Positions 13,901 to 29,868 of a DNA stretch of 64,000 nucleotides are shown here, piece after piece. The stretch covers positions 51,649,676 through 51,713,675 of the forward strand of contig CM049311.1 of the NCBI GenBank assembly GCA_026874595.1, read 5' to 3'. The translations under genes were made by a program, and so were the position numbers. The notes beneath the pieces were generated by a model. It was not told where the DNA came from, did no database searches, and saw only the letters and a list, made by a program, of their open reading frames with translations. This stretch comes from Sipunculus nudus (taxonomy: Eukaryota > Annelida > Sipuncula > Golfingiida > Sipunculidae). How positions within the stretch are numbered: position 1 is the first letter of the stretch; each line of letters opens with the position of its first letter.

Positions 13901-16900
13901 TCATTCTGTGATATGTCATCCATGCATCATTCTAACATTAATTCTGTGAGATGTCATCCATGCATCTTTACAACATTAATTCAGTGAGATGTCATCCAGG
14001 CATCATTACAATATTCAACTATGAGATGTCATCCATGCATCATTAAAATATTCATTCTGTGAGATGTCATCAATGCATCATTACAACATTAATTATGTGA
14101 GATGTCTTCCATGCATCTTTAAAACATTAATTCAGTGAGATGTCATCAATCCATCATTACAACATTCATTCTGAGAGATGTCAACAATGCATTATTATAA
14201 CATTCATTCTGTGAGATGACATCCAGGTATCATTATAATATTCATTCTGTGAGATGTCATCCATGCATCATTAAAATATTCATTCTGTGATATGTCATCC
14301 ATGCATCTTTACAACATTAATTCAGTGAGATGTTATCCATGCATAATTACAATATTCATTCTGTGAGATGTCATCCATGCATCATTACAACATTCATTCT
14401 GTGAGATGTCATCCATGCATCATTACAACATTCATTCTGTGAGATGTCATCAATGCATTATTACAACATTAATTTTGTGAGATTTCTTCCATGCATTATA
14501 ACAACATTAATTCTGTGAGATGTCATCCATGCATCATTACAACATTCATTCTGTGAGATGTCACCCATGCATCATTACAACATTCATTCTGTGAGATGTC
14601 ATCCATGTATCATTAAAATATTCATTCTGTGAGATGTCATCCAGGTATCATTACAATCATTACAACATTCATTCTGTGAGATGTTATCCATGCATCATTA
14701 AAATATTCATTTTGTGAGATGTCATCCAAGTATCATTACAATCATTACAACATTCATTCTGTGAGATGTCATCCATGCATCATTACAACATTCATTCTGT
14801 GAGATGTCATCCATGCATCATTAAAATATTCATTTTGTGAGATGTCATCCATGCATCATTACAACATTAATTCTGTGAGATGTCATCCAGATATCATTAC
14901 AATATTTATTTATTGTGAGATGTCATCCATCCATCATTACAATATTCTCTCTGTGAGATGTCATCCAGGTATCATTACAATCATTACAACATTCATTCTG
15001 TGAGATGTCATCCATGCATCATTAAAATATTCATTCTGTGAGATGTCATCCAGGTATCATTACAATCATTACAACATTCATTCTGTGAGATGTCATCCAT
15101 GAATCATTACAATATTCATTCTGTGAGATGTCATCCAGGCATGATTACAACATTAATTCTGTGAGATTTCTTCCATGCATCATTACAACATTTATTTTGT
15201 GAGATGTCATCCATGCATCATTACAACATTAATTAAGTGAGATGTCTTCCAGACATCATTCCAATATTCATTTTGTGAGATGTCATCCATCCATCATTAC
15301 AATATTCATTCTGTGAAATGTCATCCAGGCATCATTACAACATTCAATCTGTGAGATGTCATCCAGGCATCATTACAACATTCTTTCTGTGAGATGTCAT
15401 CCATGCATCATTACAACATTCATTTTGTGAGATGTCATCCATGCATCATTACAACATTCATTCTGTGAGATGGCATACATGCATCATTAAAATATTCATT
15501 CTGTGAGATGTCATCCAGGTATCATTACAACATTCATTCTGTGAGATGTCATCCAGGTATCATTACAATATTCATTCTGTGAGATGTCATCCAGGTTTCA
15601 TTACAACATTCATTCTGTGAGATGTCATTCATGCATCATTAAAACTTCATTTTGTAGGATGTTCCTATGTTATCCATTATAGAATACAACATTCATTCTG
15701 TGAGATGTCATCCATGCATCATTACAACATTCATTCTGTGAGATGTAATCTATGCATCATTAAAATATTCATTCTGTGAGATGTCATCCAGGTATCATTA
15801 CAATCATTACAACATTCATTCTGTGAGATGTTATCCATGCATCATTAAAATATTCATTTTGTGAGATGTCATCCAAGTATCATTACAATCATTACAACAT
15901 TCATTCTGTGAGATGACATCCATGCATCATTACAACATTCATTCTGTGAGATGTCATCCATGCATCATTAAAATATTCATTTTGTGAGATGTCATCCATG
16001 CATCATTACAACATTAATTCTGTGAGATGTCATCCAGATATCATTATAATATTTATTTTGTGAGATGTCATCCATCCATCATTACAATATTCTCTCTGTG
16101 AGATGTCATCCAGGTATCATTACAATCATTACAACATTCATTCTGTAAGATGTCATCCATGCATCATTAAAATATTCATTCTGTGAGATGTCATCCAGGT
16201 ATCATTACAATCATTACAACATTCATTCTGTGAGATGTCATCCATGAATCATTACAATATTCATTCTGTGAGATGCCATCCACGCATCATTAAAAATATT
16301 CATTCTGTGAGATGTCATCCATGCATCATTACAACATTTATTCTGTGAGATGTCATCCATGTATCTTTACAACATTACTTCAGTGAGATGTAATCAATGC
16401 ATCATTACAACATTCATTCTGTGAGATGTCATCCATGCATCATTCTAACATTAATTCTGTGAGATGTCATCCATGCATCTTTAAAACATTAATTCAGTGA
16501 GATGTCATCCAGGCATCATTACAATATTCATTCTGTGAGATGTCATCCATGCATCATTAAAATATTCATTCTGTGAGATGTCATCCATGCATCATTACAA
16601 CATTAATTCTGTGAGATGTCATCCATGCATCTTTAAAACATTAATTCAGTGAGATGTCATCAATCCATCATTACAACATTCATTCTGTGAGATGTCAATA
16701 ATGCATCATTATAACATTCATTCTGTGAGATGACATCCAGGTATCATTATAATATTCATTCTGTGAGATGTCATCTATGCATCATTAAGATATTCATTCT
16801 GTGATATGTCATCCATGCATCTTTACAACATTAATTCAGTGAGATGTTATCCATGCATAATTACAATATTCATTCTGTGAGATGTCATCCATGCATCATT

Positions 16901-19900
16901 ACAACATTCATTCTGTGAGATGTCATCCATGCATCATTACAACATTCATTCTGTGAGATGTCATCAATGCATTATTACAACATTAATTTTGTGAGATTTC
17001 TTCCATGCATCATTACAACATTAATTCTGTGAGATGTCATCCATGAATCATTACAACATTCATTCTGTGAGATGTCATCCATGCATCATTACAACATTCA
17101 TTCTGTGAGATGTCATCCATGCATCATTAAAATATTCATTTTGTGAGATGTCATCCATGCATCATTACAACATTAATTCTGTGAGATGTCATCCAGATAT
17201 CATTACAATATTTATTTTGTGAGATGTCATCCATCCATCATTACAATATTCTCTCTGTGAGATGTCATCCAGGTATCATTACAATCATTACAACATTCAT
17301 TCTGTGAGATGTCATCCATGCATCATTAAAATATTCATTCTGTGAGATGTCATCCAGTTATCATTACAATCATTGCAACATTCATTCTGTGAGATGTCAT
17401 CCATGAATCATTACAATATTCATTCTGTGAGATGTCATCCAGGCATGATTACAACATTAATTCTGTGAGATTTCTTCCATGCATCATTACAACATTCATT
17501 TTGTGAGATGTCATCCATGCATCATTACAACATTAATTAAGTGAGATGTCTTCCAGACATCATTACAACATTCATTTTGTGAGATGTCATCCATCCATCA
17601 TTACAATATTCATTCTGTAAGATGTCATCAGGGCATCATTACAACATTCAATCTGTGAGATGTCATCCATGCATCATTAAAATATTCATTTTGTGAGATG
17701 TCATCCAAGTATCATTACAATCATTACAACATTCATTCTGTGAGATGTCATCCATGCATCATTACAACATTCATTCTGTGAGATGTCATCCATGCATCAT
17801 TAAAATATTCATTTTGTGAGATGTCATCCATGCATCATTACAACATTAATTCTGTGAGATGTCATCCAGATATCATTACAATATTTATTTTGTGAGATGT
17901 CATCCATCCATCATTACAATATTCATTCTGTGAGATGTCATCCATGCATCATTACAACATTCATATTGTGAGATTTCAACCATGCATCATTACAACATTA
18001 ATTCAGTGAGATGTCGTCCATGCATCATTAAAAATATTCATTCTGTGAGATGTCATCCATGGATCATTACAACATTAATTCTGTGAGATGTCATCCATGC
18101 ATCTTTACAACATTAATTCAGTGAGATGTCATTAATGCATCATTACAACATTTGTTCTGTGAGATGTCATCCATGTATCATTAAAATATTCATTCTGTGA
18201 TATGTCATCCATGCATCATTCTAACATTAATTCTGTGAGATGTCATCCATGCATCTTTACAACATTAATTCAGTGAGATGTCATCCAGGCATCATTACAA
18301 TATTCATTCTGTGAGATGTCATCCATGCATCATTAAAATATTCATTCTGTGAGATGTCATCCATGCATCATTACAACATTAATTCTGTGAGATGTCATCC
18401 ATGCATCTTTAAAACATTAATTCAGTGAGATGTCATCAATCCATCATTACAACATTCATTCTGTGAGATGTCAACAAGGAATCATTATAACATTCATTCT
18501 GTGAGATGACATCCAGGTATCATTATAATATTCATTCTGTGAGATGTCATCCATGCATCATTAAAATATTCATTCTGTGATATGTCATCCATGCATCTTT
18601 ACAACATTAATTCAGTGAGATGTTATCCATGCATAATTACAATATTCATTCTGTGAGATGTCATCCATGCATCATTACAACATTCATTCTGTGAGATGTC
18701 ATCCATGCATCATTACAACATTCATTCTGTGAGATGTCATCAATGCATTATTGCAACATTAATTTTGTGAGATTTCTTCCATGCATCATTACAACATTAA
18801 TTCTGTGAGATGTCATCCATGCATCATTACAACGTTCATTCTGTGAGATGTCATCCATGCATCATTACAACATTCATTCTGTGAGATGTCATCTATGCAT
18901 CATTAAAATATTCATTCTGTGAGATGTCATCCAGGTATCATTACAATCATTACAACATTCATTCTGTGAGATGTTATCCATGCATCATTAAAATATTCAT
19001 TTTGTGAGATGTCATCCAAGTATCATTACAATCATTACAACATTCATTCTGTGAGATGTCATCCATGCATCATTACAACATTCATTCTGTGAGATGTCAT
19101 CCATGCATCATTAAAATATTCATTTTGTGAGATGTCATCCATGCATCATTACAACATTAATTCTGTGAGATGTCATCCAGATATCATTACAATATTTATT
19201 TTGTGAGATGTCATCCATCCATCATTACAATATTCTCTCTGTGAGATGTCATCCAGGTATCATTACTATCATTACAACATTCATTCTGTGAGATGTCATC
19301 CATGCATCATTAAAATATTCATTCTGTGAGATGTCATCCAGGTATCATTACAATCATTACAACATTCATTCTGTGAGATGTCATCCATGAATCATTACAA
19401 TATTCATTCTGTGAGATGTCATCCAGGCATGATTACAACATTAATTCTGTGAGATTTCTTCCATGCATCATTACAACATTTATTTTGTGAGATGTCATCC
19501 ATGCATCATTACAACATTAATTAAGTGAGATGTCTTCCAGACATCATTCCAATATTCATTTTGTGAGATGTCATCCATCCATCATTACAATATTCATTCT
19601 GTGAAATGTTATCCATGCATCATTACAACATTCATGCTGTGAGATGTCATCCAGGCATCATTACAACATTCTTTCTGTGAGATGTCATCAATGCATTATT
19701 ACAACATTAATTTTGTGAGATTTCTTCCATGCATCATTACAACATTAATTCTGTGAGATGTCATCCATGCATCATTACAACATTCATTCTGTGAGATGTC
19801 ATCCATGCATTATACAACATTCATTCTGTGAGATGTAATCTATGCATCATTAAAATATTCATTCTGTGAGATGTCATCCAGGTATCATTACAATCATTAC

Positions 19901-20199
19901 AACATTCATTCTGTGAGATGTTATCCATGCATCATTAAAATATTCATTTTGTGAGATGTCATCCAAGTATCATTACAATCATTACAACATTCATTCTGTG
20001 AGATGTCATCCATGCATCATTACAACATTCATTCTGTGAGATGTCATCCATGCATCATTAAAATATTCATTTTGTGAGATGTCATCCATGCATCATTACA
20101 ACATTAATTCTGTGAGATGTCATCCAGATATCATTATAATATTTATTTTGTGAGATGTCATCCAGATATCATTACAATATTTATTTTGTGAGATGTCAT
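10971..20199. repeat. Higher-order satellite unit A, copy 2
   Basis: This is the second tandem copy of unit A, 9,229 bp long. It differs from copy 1 by an approximately 122-bp deletion (junction near 13,066) and by isolated substitutions: C/T at about 3395/12746, CCGTGC/CCATGC near 9093/18322, and CCATGC/CTATGC near 7546/16775. I found only a handful of such differences by eye over 9 kb, which suggests identity well above 99%. A third copy appears to start at 20,200 (CCAGGTATCA again) but matches for only about 150 bp before switching to another phase. Confidence 0.85.
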
Positions 20200-20909
20200 C
20201 CAGGTATCATTACAATCATTACAACATTCATTCTGTAAGATGTCATCCATGCATCATTAAAATATTCATTCTGTGAGATGTCATCCAGGTATCATTACAA
20301 TCATTACAACATTCATTCTGTGAGATGTCATCCATGAATCATTACAATATTCATTCTGTGAGATGCCATCCACGCATCATTAAAAATATTCATTCTGTGA
20401 GATGTCATCCATGCATCATTACAACATTTATTCTGTGAGATGTCATCCATGTATCTTTACAACATTACTTCAGTGAGATGTAATCAATGCATCATTACAA
20501 CATTCATTCTGTGAGATGTCATCCATGCATCATTCTAACATTAATTCTGTGAGATGTCATCCATGCATCTTTACAACATTAATTCAGTGAGATGTCATCC
20601 ATGCATCATTACAATATTCATTCTGTGAGATGTCATCCATGCATCATTAAAATATTCATTCTGTGAGATGTCATCCATGCATCATTACAACATTCATTCT
20701 GTGAGATGTCATCCATGCATCATTACAACATTCATTCTGTGAGATGTCATCAATGCATTATTGCAACATTAATTTTGTGAGATTTCTTCCATGCATCATT
20801 ACAACATTAATTCTGTGAGATGTCATCCATGCATCATTACAACGTTCATTCTGTGAGATGTCATCCATGCATCATTACAACATTCATTCTGTGAGATGTC
20901 ATCTATGCA
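20200..20909. repeat. Mosaic junction between higher-order units A and B
   Basis: The first ~150 bp continue the unit A sequence as an aborted third copy. The phase then changes. Much of 20,213-20,690 reappears at offset 1,063 (GTAAGA at 20235/21298; GATGCC at 20362/21425). The rest resembles the TTGCAACATT segment seen at about 18,751. The junction therefore records at least two out-of-register recombination events between monomers of different parts of the array. Confidence 0.7.
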
Positions 20910-23900
20910 TCATTAAAATATTCATTCTGTGAGATGTCATCCAGGTATCATTACAATCATTACAACATTCATTCTGTGAGATGTTATCCATGCATCATTA
21001 AAATATTCATTTTGTGAGATGTCATCCAAGTATCATTACAATCATTACAACATTCATTCTGTGAGATGTCATCCATGCATCATTACAACATTCATTCTGT
21101 GAGATGTCATCCATGCATCATTAAAATATTCATTTTGTGAGATGTCATCCATGCATCATTACAACATTAATTCTGTGAGATGTCATCCAGATATCATTAT
21201 AATATTTATTTTGTGAGATGTCATCCATCCATCATTACAATATTCTCTCTGTGAGATGTCATCCAGGTATCATTACAATCATTACAACATTCATTCTGTA
21301 AGATGTCATCCATGCATCATTAAAATATTCATTCTGTGAGATGTCATCCAGGTATCATTACAATCATTACAACATTCATTCTGTGAGATGTCATCCATGA
21401 ATCATTACAATATTCATTCTGTGAGATGCCATCCACGCATCATTAAAAATATTCATTCTGTGAGATGTCATCCATGCATCATTACAACATTTATTCTGTG
21501 AGATGTCATCCATGTATCTTTACAACATTACTTCAGTGAGATGTAATCAATGCATCATTACAACATTCATTCTGTGAGATGTCATCCATGCATCATTCTA
21601 ACATTAATTCTGTGAGATGTCATCCATGCATCTTTACAACATTAATTCAGTGAGATGTCATCCATGCATCATTACAATATTCATTCTGTGAGATGTCATC
21701 CATGCATCATTAAAATATTCATTCTGTGAGATGTCATCCATGCATCATTACAACATTAATTCTGTGAGATGTCATCCATGCATCTTTAAAACATTAATTC
21801 AGTGAGATGTCATCAATCCATCATTACAACATTCATTCTGTGAGATGTCAACAATGCATCATTATAACATTCATTCTGTGAGATGACATCCAGGTATCAT
21901 TATAATATTCATTCTGTGAGATGTCATCCATGCATCATTAAGATATTCATTCTGTGATATGTCATCCATGCATCTTTACAACATTAATTCAGTGAGATGT
22001 TATCCATGCATAATTACAATATTCATTCTGTGAGATGTCATCCATGCATCATTACAACATTCATTCTGTGAGATGTCATCCATGCATCATTACAACATTC
22101 ATTCTGTGAGATGTCATCAATGCATTATTACAACATTAATTTTGTGAGATTTCTTCCATGCATCATTACAACATTAATTCTGTGAGATGTCATCCATGAA
22201 TCATTACAACATTCATTCTGTGAGATGTCATCCATGCATCATTACAACATTCATTCTGTGAGATGTCATCTATGCATCATTAAAATATTCATTCTGTGAG
22301 ATGTCATCCAGGTATCATTACAATCATTACAACATTCATTCTGTGAGATGTTATCCATGCATCATTAAAATATTCATTTTGTGAGATGTCATCCAAGTAT
22401 CATTACAATCATTACAACATTCATTCTGTGAGATGTCATCCATGCATCATTACAACATTCATTCTGTGAGATGACATCCATGCATCATTAAAATATTCAT
22501 TTTGTGAGATGTCATCCATGCATCATTACACGTTAATTCTGTGAGATGTCATCCAGATATCATTACAATATTTATTTTGTGAGATGTCATCCATCCATCA
22601 TTACAATATTCTCTCTGTGAGATGTCATCCAGGTATCATTACAATCATTACAACATTCATTCTGTGAGATGTCATCCATGCATCATTAAAATATTCATTC
22701 TGTGAGATGTCATCCAGTTATCATTACAATCATTGCAACATTCATTCTGTGAGATGTCATCCATGAATCATTACAATATTCATTCTGTGAGATGTCATCC
22801 AGGCATGATTACAACATTAATTCTGTGAGATTTCTTCCATGCATCATTACAACATTCATTTTGTGAGATGTCATCCATGCATCATTACAACATTAATTAA
22901 GTGAGATGTCTTCCAGACATCATTACAATATTCATTTTGTGAGATGTCATCCATCCATCATTACAATATTCATTCTGTAAGATGTCATCCAGGCATCATT
23001 ACAACATTCAATCTGTGAGATGTCATCCATGCATCATTAAAATATTCATTTTGTGAGATGTCATCCAAGTATCATTACAATCATTACAACATTCATTCTG
23101 TGAGATGTCATCCATGCATCATTACAACATTCATTCTGTGAGATGTCATCCATGCATCATTAAAATATTCATTTTGTGAGATGTCATCCATGCATCATTA
23201 CAACATTAATTCTCTGAGATGTCATCCAGATATCATTACAATATTTATTTTGTGAGATGTCATCCATCCATCATTACAACATTCATTCTGTGAGATGTCA
23301 TCCATGCATCATTACAACATTCATATTGTGATATTTCAACCATGCATCATTACAACATTAATTCAGTGAGATGTCGTCCATGCATCATTAAAAATATTCA
23401 TTCTGTGAGATGTCATCCATGGATCATTACAACATTAATTCTGTGAGATGTCATCCATGCATCTTTACAACATTAATTCAGTGAGATGTCATTAATGCAT
23501 CATTACAACATTTGTTCTGTGAGATGTCATCCATGTATCATTAAAATATTCATTCTGTGATATGTCATCCATGCATCATTCTAACATTAATTCTGTGAGA
23601 TGTCATCCATGCATCTTTACAACATTAATTCAGTGAGATGTCATCCAGGCATCATTACAATATTCATTCTGTGAGATGTCATCCATGCATCATTAAAATA
23701 TTCATTCTGTGAGATGTCATCCATGCATCATTACAACATTAATTCTGTGAGATGTCATCCATGCATCTTTAAAACATTAATTCAGTGAGATGTCATCAAT
23801 CCATCATTACAACATTCATTCTGTGAGATGTCAACAAGGAATCATTATAACATTCATTCTGTGAGATGACATCCAGGTATCATTATAATATTCATTCTGT

Positions 23901-26900
23901 GAGATGTCATCCATGCATCATTAAAATATTCATTCTGTGATATGTCATCCATGCATCTTTACAACATTAATTCAGTGAGATGTTATCCATGCATAATTAC
24001 AATATTCATTCTGTGAGATGTCATCCATGCATCATTACAACATTCATTCTGTGAGATGTCATCCATGCATCATTACAACATTCATTCTGTGAGATGTCAT
24101 CCATGCATCATTACAACATTCATTCTGTGAGATGTCATCTATGCATCATTAAAATATTCATTCTGTGAGATGTCATCCAGGTATCATAACAATCATTACA
24201 ACATTCATTCTGTGAGATGTTATCCATGCATCATTAAAATATTCATTTTGTGAGATGTCATCCAAGTATCATTACAATCATTACAACATTCATTCTGTGA
24301 GATGTCATCCATGCATCATTACAACATTCATTCTGTGAGATGTCATCCATGCATCATTAAAATATTCATTTTGTGAGATGTCATCCATGCATCATTACAA
24401 CATTAATTCTGTGAGATGTCATCCAGATATCATTACAATATTTATTTTGTGAGATGTCATCCATCCATCATTACAATATTCTCTCTGTGAGATGTCATCC
24501 AGGTATCATTACTATCATTACAACATTCATTCTGTGGGATGTCATCCATGCATCATTAAAATATTCATTCTGTGAGATGTCATCCAGGTATCATTACAAT
24601 CATTACAACATTCATTCTGTGAGATGTCATCCATGAATCATTACAATATTCATTCTGTGAGATGTCACCCAGGCATGATTACAACATTAATTCTGTGAGA
24701 TTTCTTCCATTCATCATTACAACATTCATTTTGTGAGATGTCATCCATGCATCATTACAACATTAATTAAGTGAGATGTCTTCCAGACATCATTACAATA
24801 TTCATTTTGTGAGATGTCATCCATCCATCATTACAATATTCATTCTGTGAGATGTCATCCAGGCATCATTACAACATTCAATCTGTGAGATGTCATCCAG
24901 GCATCATTACAACATTCTTTCTGTGAGATGTCATCCATGCATCATTACAACATTCATTTTGTGAGATGTCATCCATGCATCATTACAACATTAATTCTGT
25001 GAGATGGCATCCATGCATCATTAAAATATTCATTCTGTGAGATGTCATCCAGGTATCATTACAACATTCATTCTGTGAGATGTCATCCAGGTATCTTTAC
25101 AACATTATTTCTGTGAGATTTCTTCCATATATCATTACATCATTAATTCTCTGAGATGTCATCCAGGCATCATTACAACATTCATTCTGTGAGATGTCAT
25201 CCAGGCATCATTACAACATTCATTGTGTGAGATGTCATCCAGGTATCATTACAATATTCATTCTGTGAGATGTCATCCATGCATCATTAAAATATTCATT
25301 CTGTGATATGTCATCCATGCATCTTTACAACATTAATTCAGTGAGATGTTATCCATGCATAATTACAATATTCATTCTGTGAGATGTCATCCATGCATCA
25401 TTACAACATTCATTCTGTGAGATGTCATCCACGCATCTTTACAACATTAATTCAGTGAGATGTCATCCAGGTATCATTACAATATTCATTCTGTGAGATG
25501 TCATCCATGCATCATTAAAATATTCATTCTGTGAGAGGTCATCCATGCATCATTACAACATTCATTCTGTGAGAGGTCATCCATGCATCATTAAAATATT
25601 CATTTTGTGAGATGTCATTCATGCATCATTACAACATTAATTCTGTGAGATGTCATCCAGATATCATTACAATATTTATTTTGTGAGATGTCATCCATCA
25701 ATCATTACAATATTCTCTCTGTGAGATGTCATCCAGGTATCATTACAATCATTATAACATTCATTCTGTGAGATGTCATCCATGCATCATTAAAATATTC
25801 ATTCTGTGAGATGTCATCCAGGTATCATTACAATCATTACAACATTCATTCTGTGAGATGTCATCCATGAATCATTACAATATTCATTCTGTGAGATGTC
25901 ATCCAGGCATGATTACAACATTAATTCTGTGAGATTTCTTCCATGCATCATTACAACATTCATTTTGTGAGATGTCATCCATGCATCATTACAACATTAA
26001 TTAAGTGAGATGTCTTCCAGACATCATTACCATATTTATTTTGTGAGATGTCATCCATCCATCATTACAATATTCATTCTGTGAGATGTCATCCAGGCAT
26101 CATTACAACGTTCAATCTGTGAGATGTCATCCAGGGATCATTACAACATTCTTTCTGTGAGATGTCATCCATGCATCATTACAACATTCATTTTGTGAGA
26201 TGTAATCAATGCATCATAACAACATTCATTCTGTGAGATGTCATCCATGCATCATTACAACATTAATTCTGTGAGATGGCATCCATGCATCATTAAAATA
26301 TTCATTCTGTGAGATGTCATCCAGGTATCATTACAACATTCATTCTGTGAGATGTCATCCAGGTATCTTTACAACATTAATTCTGTGAGATTTCTTCCAT
26401 GCATCATTACAACATTAATTCTGTGAGATGTCATCCAGGCATCATTACAACATTCATTCTGTGAGATGTCATCCAGGCATCATTACAACATTCATTCTGT
26501 GAGATGTCATCCAGGTATCATTACAATATTCATTCTGTGAGATGTCATCCATGCATCATTAAAATATTCATTCTGTTATATGTCATCCATGCATCTTTAC
26601 AACATTAATTCAGTGAGATGTTATCCATGCACAATGACAATATTCATTCTGTGAGATGTCATCCATGCATCATTACAACATTCATTCTGTGAGATGTCAT
26701 CCATGCATCTTTACAACATTAATTCAGTGAGATGTCATCCAGGTATCATTACAATATTCATTCTGTGAGATGTCATCCATGCATCATTAAAATATTAATT
26801 CTGTGAGATGTCATCCAGATATCATTACAATATTTATTTTGTGAGATGTCATCCATTCATCATTACAATATTCTCTCTGTGAGATGTCATCCAGGTATCA

Positions 26901-29868
26901 TTACAATATTCATTCTGTGAGATGTCATCCATGCATCATTAAAATATTCATTCTGTTATATGTCATCCATGCATCTTTACAACATTAATTCAGTGAGATG
27001 TTATCCATGCACAATTACAATATTCATTCTGTGAGATGTCATCCATGCATCATTACAACATTCATTCTGTGAGATGTCATCCATGCATCTTTACAACATT
27101 AATTCAGTGAGATGTCATCCAGGTATCATTACAATATTCATTCTGTGAGATGTCATCCATGCATCATTAAAATATTAATTCTGTGAGATGTCATCCAGAT
27201 ATCATTACAATATTTATTTTGTGAGATGTCATCCATTCATCATTACAATATTCTCTCTGTGAGATGTCATCCAGGTATCATTACAATCATTACAACATTC
27301 ATTCTGTGAGATGTCATCCATGCATCATTAAAATATTCATTCTGTGAGATGTCATCCAGGTATCATTACTATCATTACAACATTCATTCTGTGAGATGTC
27401 ATCCATGCATCATTAAAATATTCATTATGTGAGATGTCATCCAGGTATCATTACAATCATTACAACATTCATTCTGTGAGATGTCATCCATGAATCATTA
27501 CAATATTCATTCTGTGAGATGTCACCCAGGCATGATTACAACATTAATTCTGTGAGATTTCTTCCATGCATCATTACAACATTCATTTTGTGAGATGTCA
27601 TCCATGCATCATTACAACATTAATTAAGTGAGATGTCTTCCAGACATCATTACAATATTCATTTTGTGAGATGCCATCCATCCATCATTACAATATTCAT
27701 TCTGTGAGATGTCATCCAGGCATCATTACAACATTCAATCTGTGAGATGTCATCCAGGCATCATTACAACATTCTTTCTGTGAGATGTCATCCATGCATC
27801 ATTACAACATTCATTTTGTGAGATGTCATCCATGCATCATTACAACATTAATTCTGTGAGATGGCATCCATGCATCATTAAAATATTCATTCTGTGAGAT
27901 GTCATCCAGGTATCATTACAACATTCATTCTGTGAGATGTCATCCAGGTATCTTTACAACATTATTTCTGTGAGATTTCTTCCATGCATCATTACAACAT
28001 TAATTCTCTGAGATGTCATCCAGGCATCATTACAACATTCATTCTGTGAGATGTCATCCAGGCATCATTACAACATTCATTGTGTGAGATGTCATCCAGG
28101 TATCATTACAATATTCATTCTGTGAGATGTCATCCATGCATCATTAAAATATTCATTCTGTGATATGTCATCCATGCATCTTTACAACATTAATTCAGTG
28201 AGATGTTATCCATGCATAATTACAATATTCATTCTGTGAGATGTCATCCATGCATCATTACAACATTCATTCTGTGAGAGGTCATCCACGCATCTTTACA
28301 ACATTAATTCAGTGAGATGTCATCCAGGTATCATTACAATATTCATTCTGTGAGATGTCATCCATGCATCATTAAAATATTCATTCTGTGAGAGGTCATC
28401 CATGCATCATTACAACATTCATTCTGTGAGAGGTCATCCATGCATCATTAAAATATTCATTTTGTGAGATGTCATCCATGCATCATTACAACATTAATTC
28501 TGTGAGATGTCATCCAGATATCATTACAATATTTATTTTGTGAGATGTCATCCATCCATCATTACAATATTCTCTCTGCGAGATGTCATCCAGGTATCAT
28601 TACAATCATTATAACATTCATTCTGTGAGATGTCATCCATGCATCATTAAAATATTCATTCTGTGAGATGTCATCCATGAATCATTACAATATTCATTCT
28701 GTGAGAAGTCATCCAGGCATGATTACAACATTAATTCTGTGAGATTTCTTCCATGCATCATTACAACATTCATTTTGTGAGATGTCATCCATGCATCATT
28801 ACAACATTAATTAAGTGAGATGTCTTCCAGACATCATTACCATATTTATTTTGTGAGATGTCATCCATCCATCATTACAATATTCATTCTGTGAGATGTC
28901 ATCCAGGCATCATTACAACGTTCAATCTGTGAGATGTCATCCAGGGATCATTACAACATTCTTTCTGTGAGATGTCATCCATGCATCATTACAACATTCA
29001 TTTTGTGAGATGTCATCCATGCATCATAACAACATTCATTCTGTGAGATGTCATCCATGCATCATTACAACATTAATTCTGTGAGATGGCATCCATGCAT
29101 CATTAAAATATTCATTCTGTGAGATGTCATCCAGGTATCATTACAACATTCATTCTGTGAGATGTCATCCAGGTATCTTTACAACATTAATTCTGTGAGA
29201 TTTCTTCCATGCATCATTACAACATTAATTCTGTGAGATATCATCCAGGCATCATTACAACATTCATTCTGTGAGATGTCATCCAGGCATCATTACAACA
29301 TTCATTCTGTGAGATGTCATCCAGGTATCATTACAATATTCATTCTGTGAGATGTCATCCATGCATCATTAAAATATTCATTCTGTTATATGTCATCCAT
29401 GCATCTTTACAACATTAATTCAGTGAGATGTTATCCATGCACAATTACAATATTCATTCTGTGAGATGTCATCCATGCATCATTACAACATTCATTCTGT
29501 GAGATGTCATCCATGCATCTTTACAACATTAATTCAGTGAGATGTCATCCAGGTATCATTACAATATTCATTCTGTGAGATGTCATCCATGCATCATTAA
29601 AATATTCATTCTGTGAGAGGTCATCCATGCATCATTACAACATTCATTCTGTGAGAGGTCATCCATGCATCATTAAAATATTCATTTTGTGAGATGTCAT
29701 CCATACATCATTACAACATTAATTCTGTGAGATGTCATCCAGATATCATTACAATATTTATTTTGTGAGATGTCATCCATTCATCATTACAATATTCTCT
29801 CTGTGAGATGTCATCCAGGTATCATTACAATCATTACAACATTCATTCTGTGAGATGTCATCCATGCA
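20910..29868. repeat. Higher-order satellite unit B, copy 1
   Basis: This unit of about 8.96 kb is repeated by the next block. Offsets step consistently: 8,959 (20981/29940 and 21425/30384), 8,960 after a 1-bp deletion near 22,530 (23370/32330), 8,884 (26021/34905), then 8,618 (27671/36289 and 28701/37319). Each large step is a whole number of monomers. The first ~3.6 kb is related to unit A (offset 14,382 to 6,599 and 7,043), so B looks like part of A joined to a newer ~5-kb segment rich in GAGAGGTCATCC and CTGTTATATG variants. It includes a local 380-bp duplication. Confidence 0.82.
26511..27270. repeat. 380-bp (ten-monomer) tandem duplication inside unit B1
   Basis: Positions 26,511-26,890 are repeated at 26,891-27,270. 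Markers shared at exactly 380 bp include CCAGGTATCA (26511/26891) and the rare CTGTTATA variant (26573/26953). The copies differ at a CACAATGAC/CACAATTAC site. The length is 10 x 38 bp, so the event was in monomer register. Unit B2 lacks it, so it arose after the B1/B2 duplication, or was lost from B2. Confidence 0.85.

Noticed and set aside
24454-24636. 60-codon open frame, duplicated exactly at 33,414-33,596
   Set aside because: It lies wholly inside the satellite; its repetition follows from the B1/B2 duplication (offset 8,960). The 38-bp monomer shifts frame every copy, so this is a chance open run.
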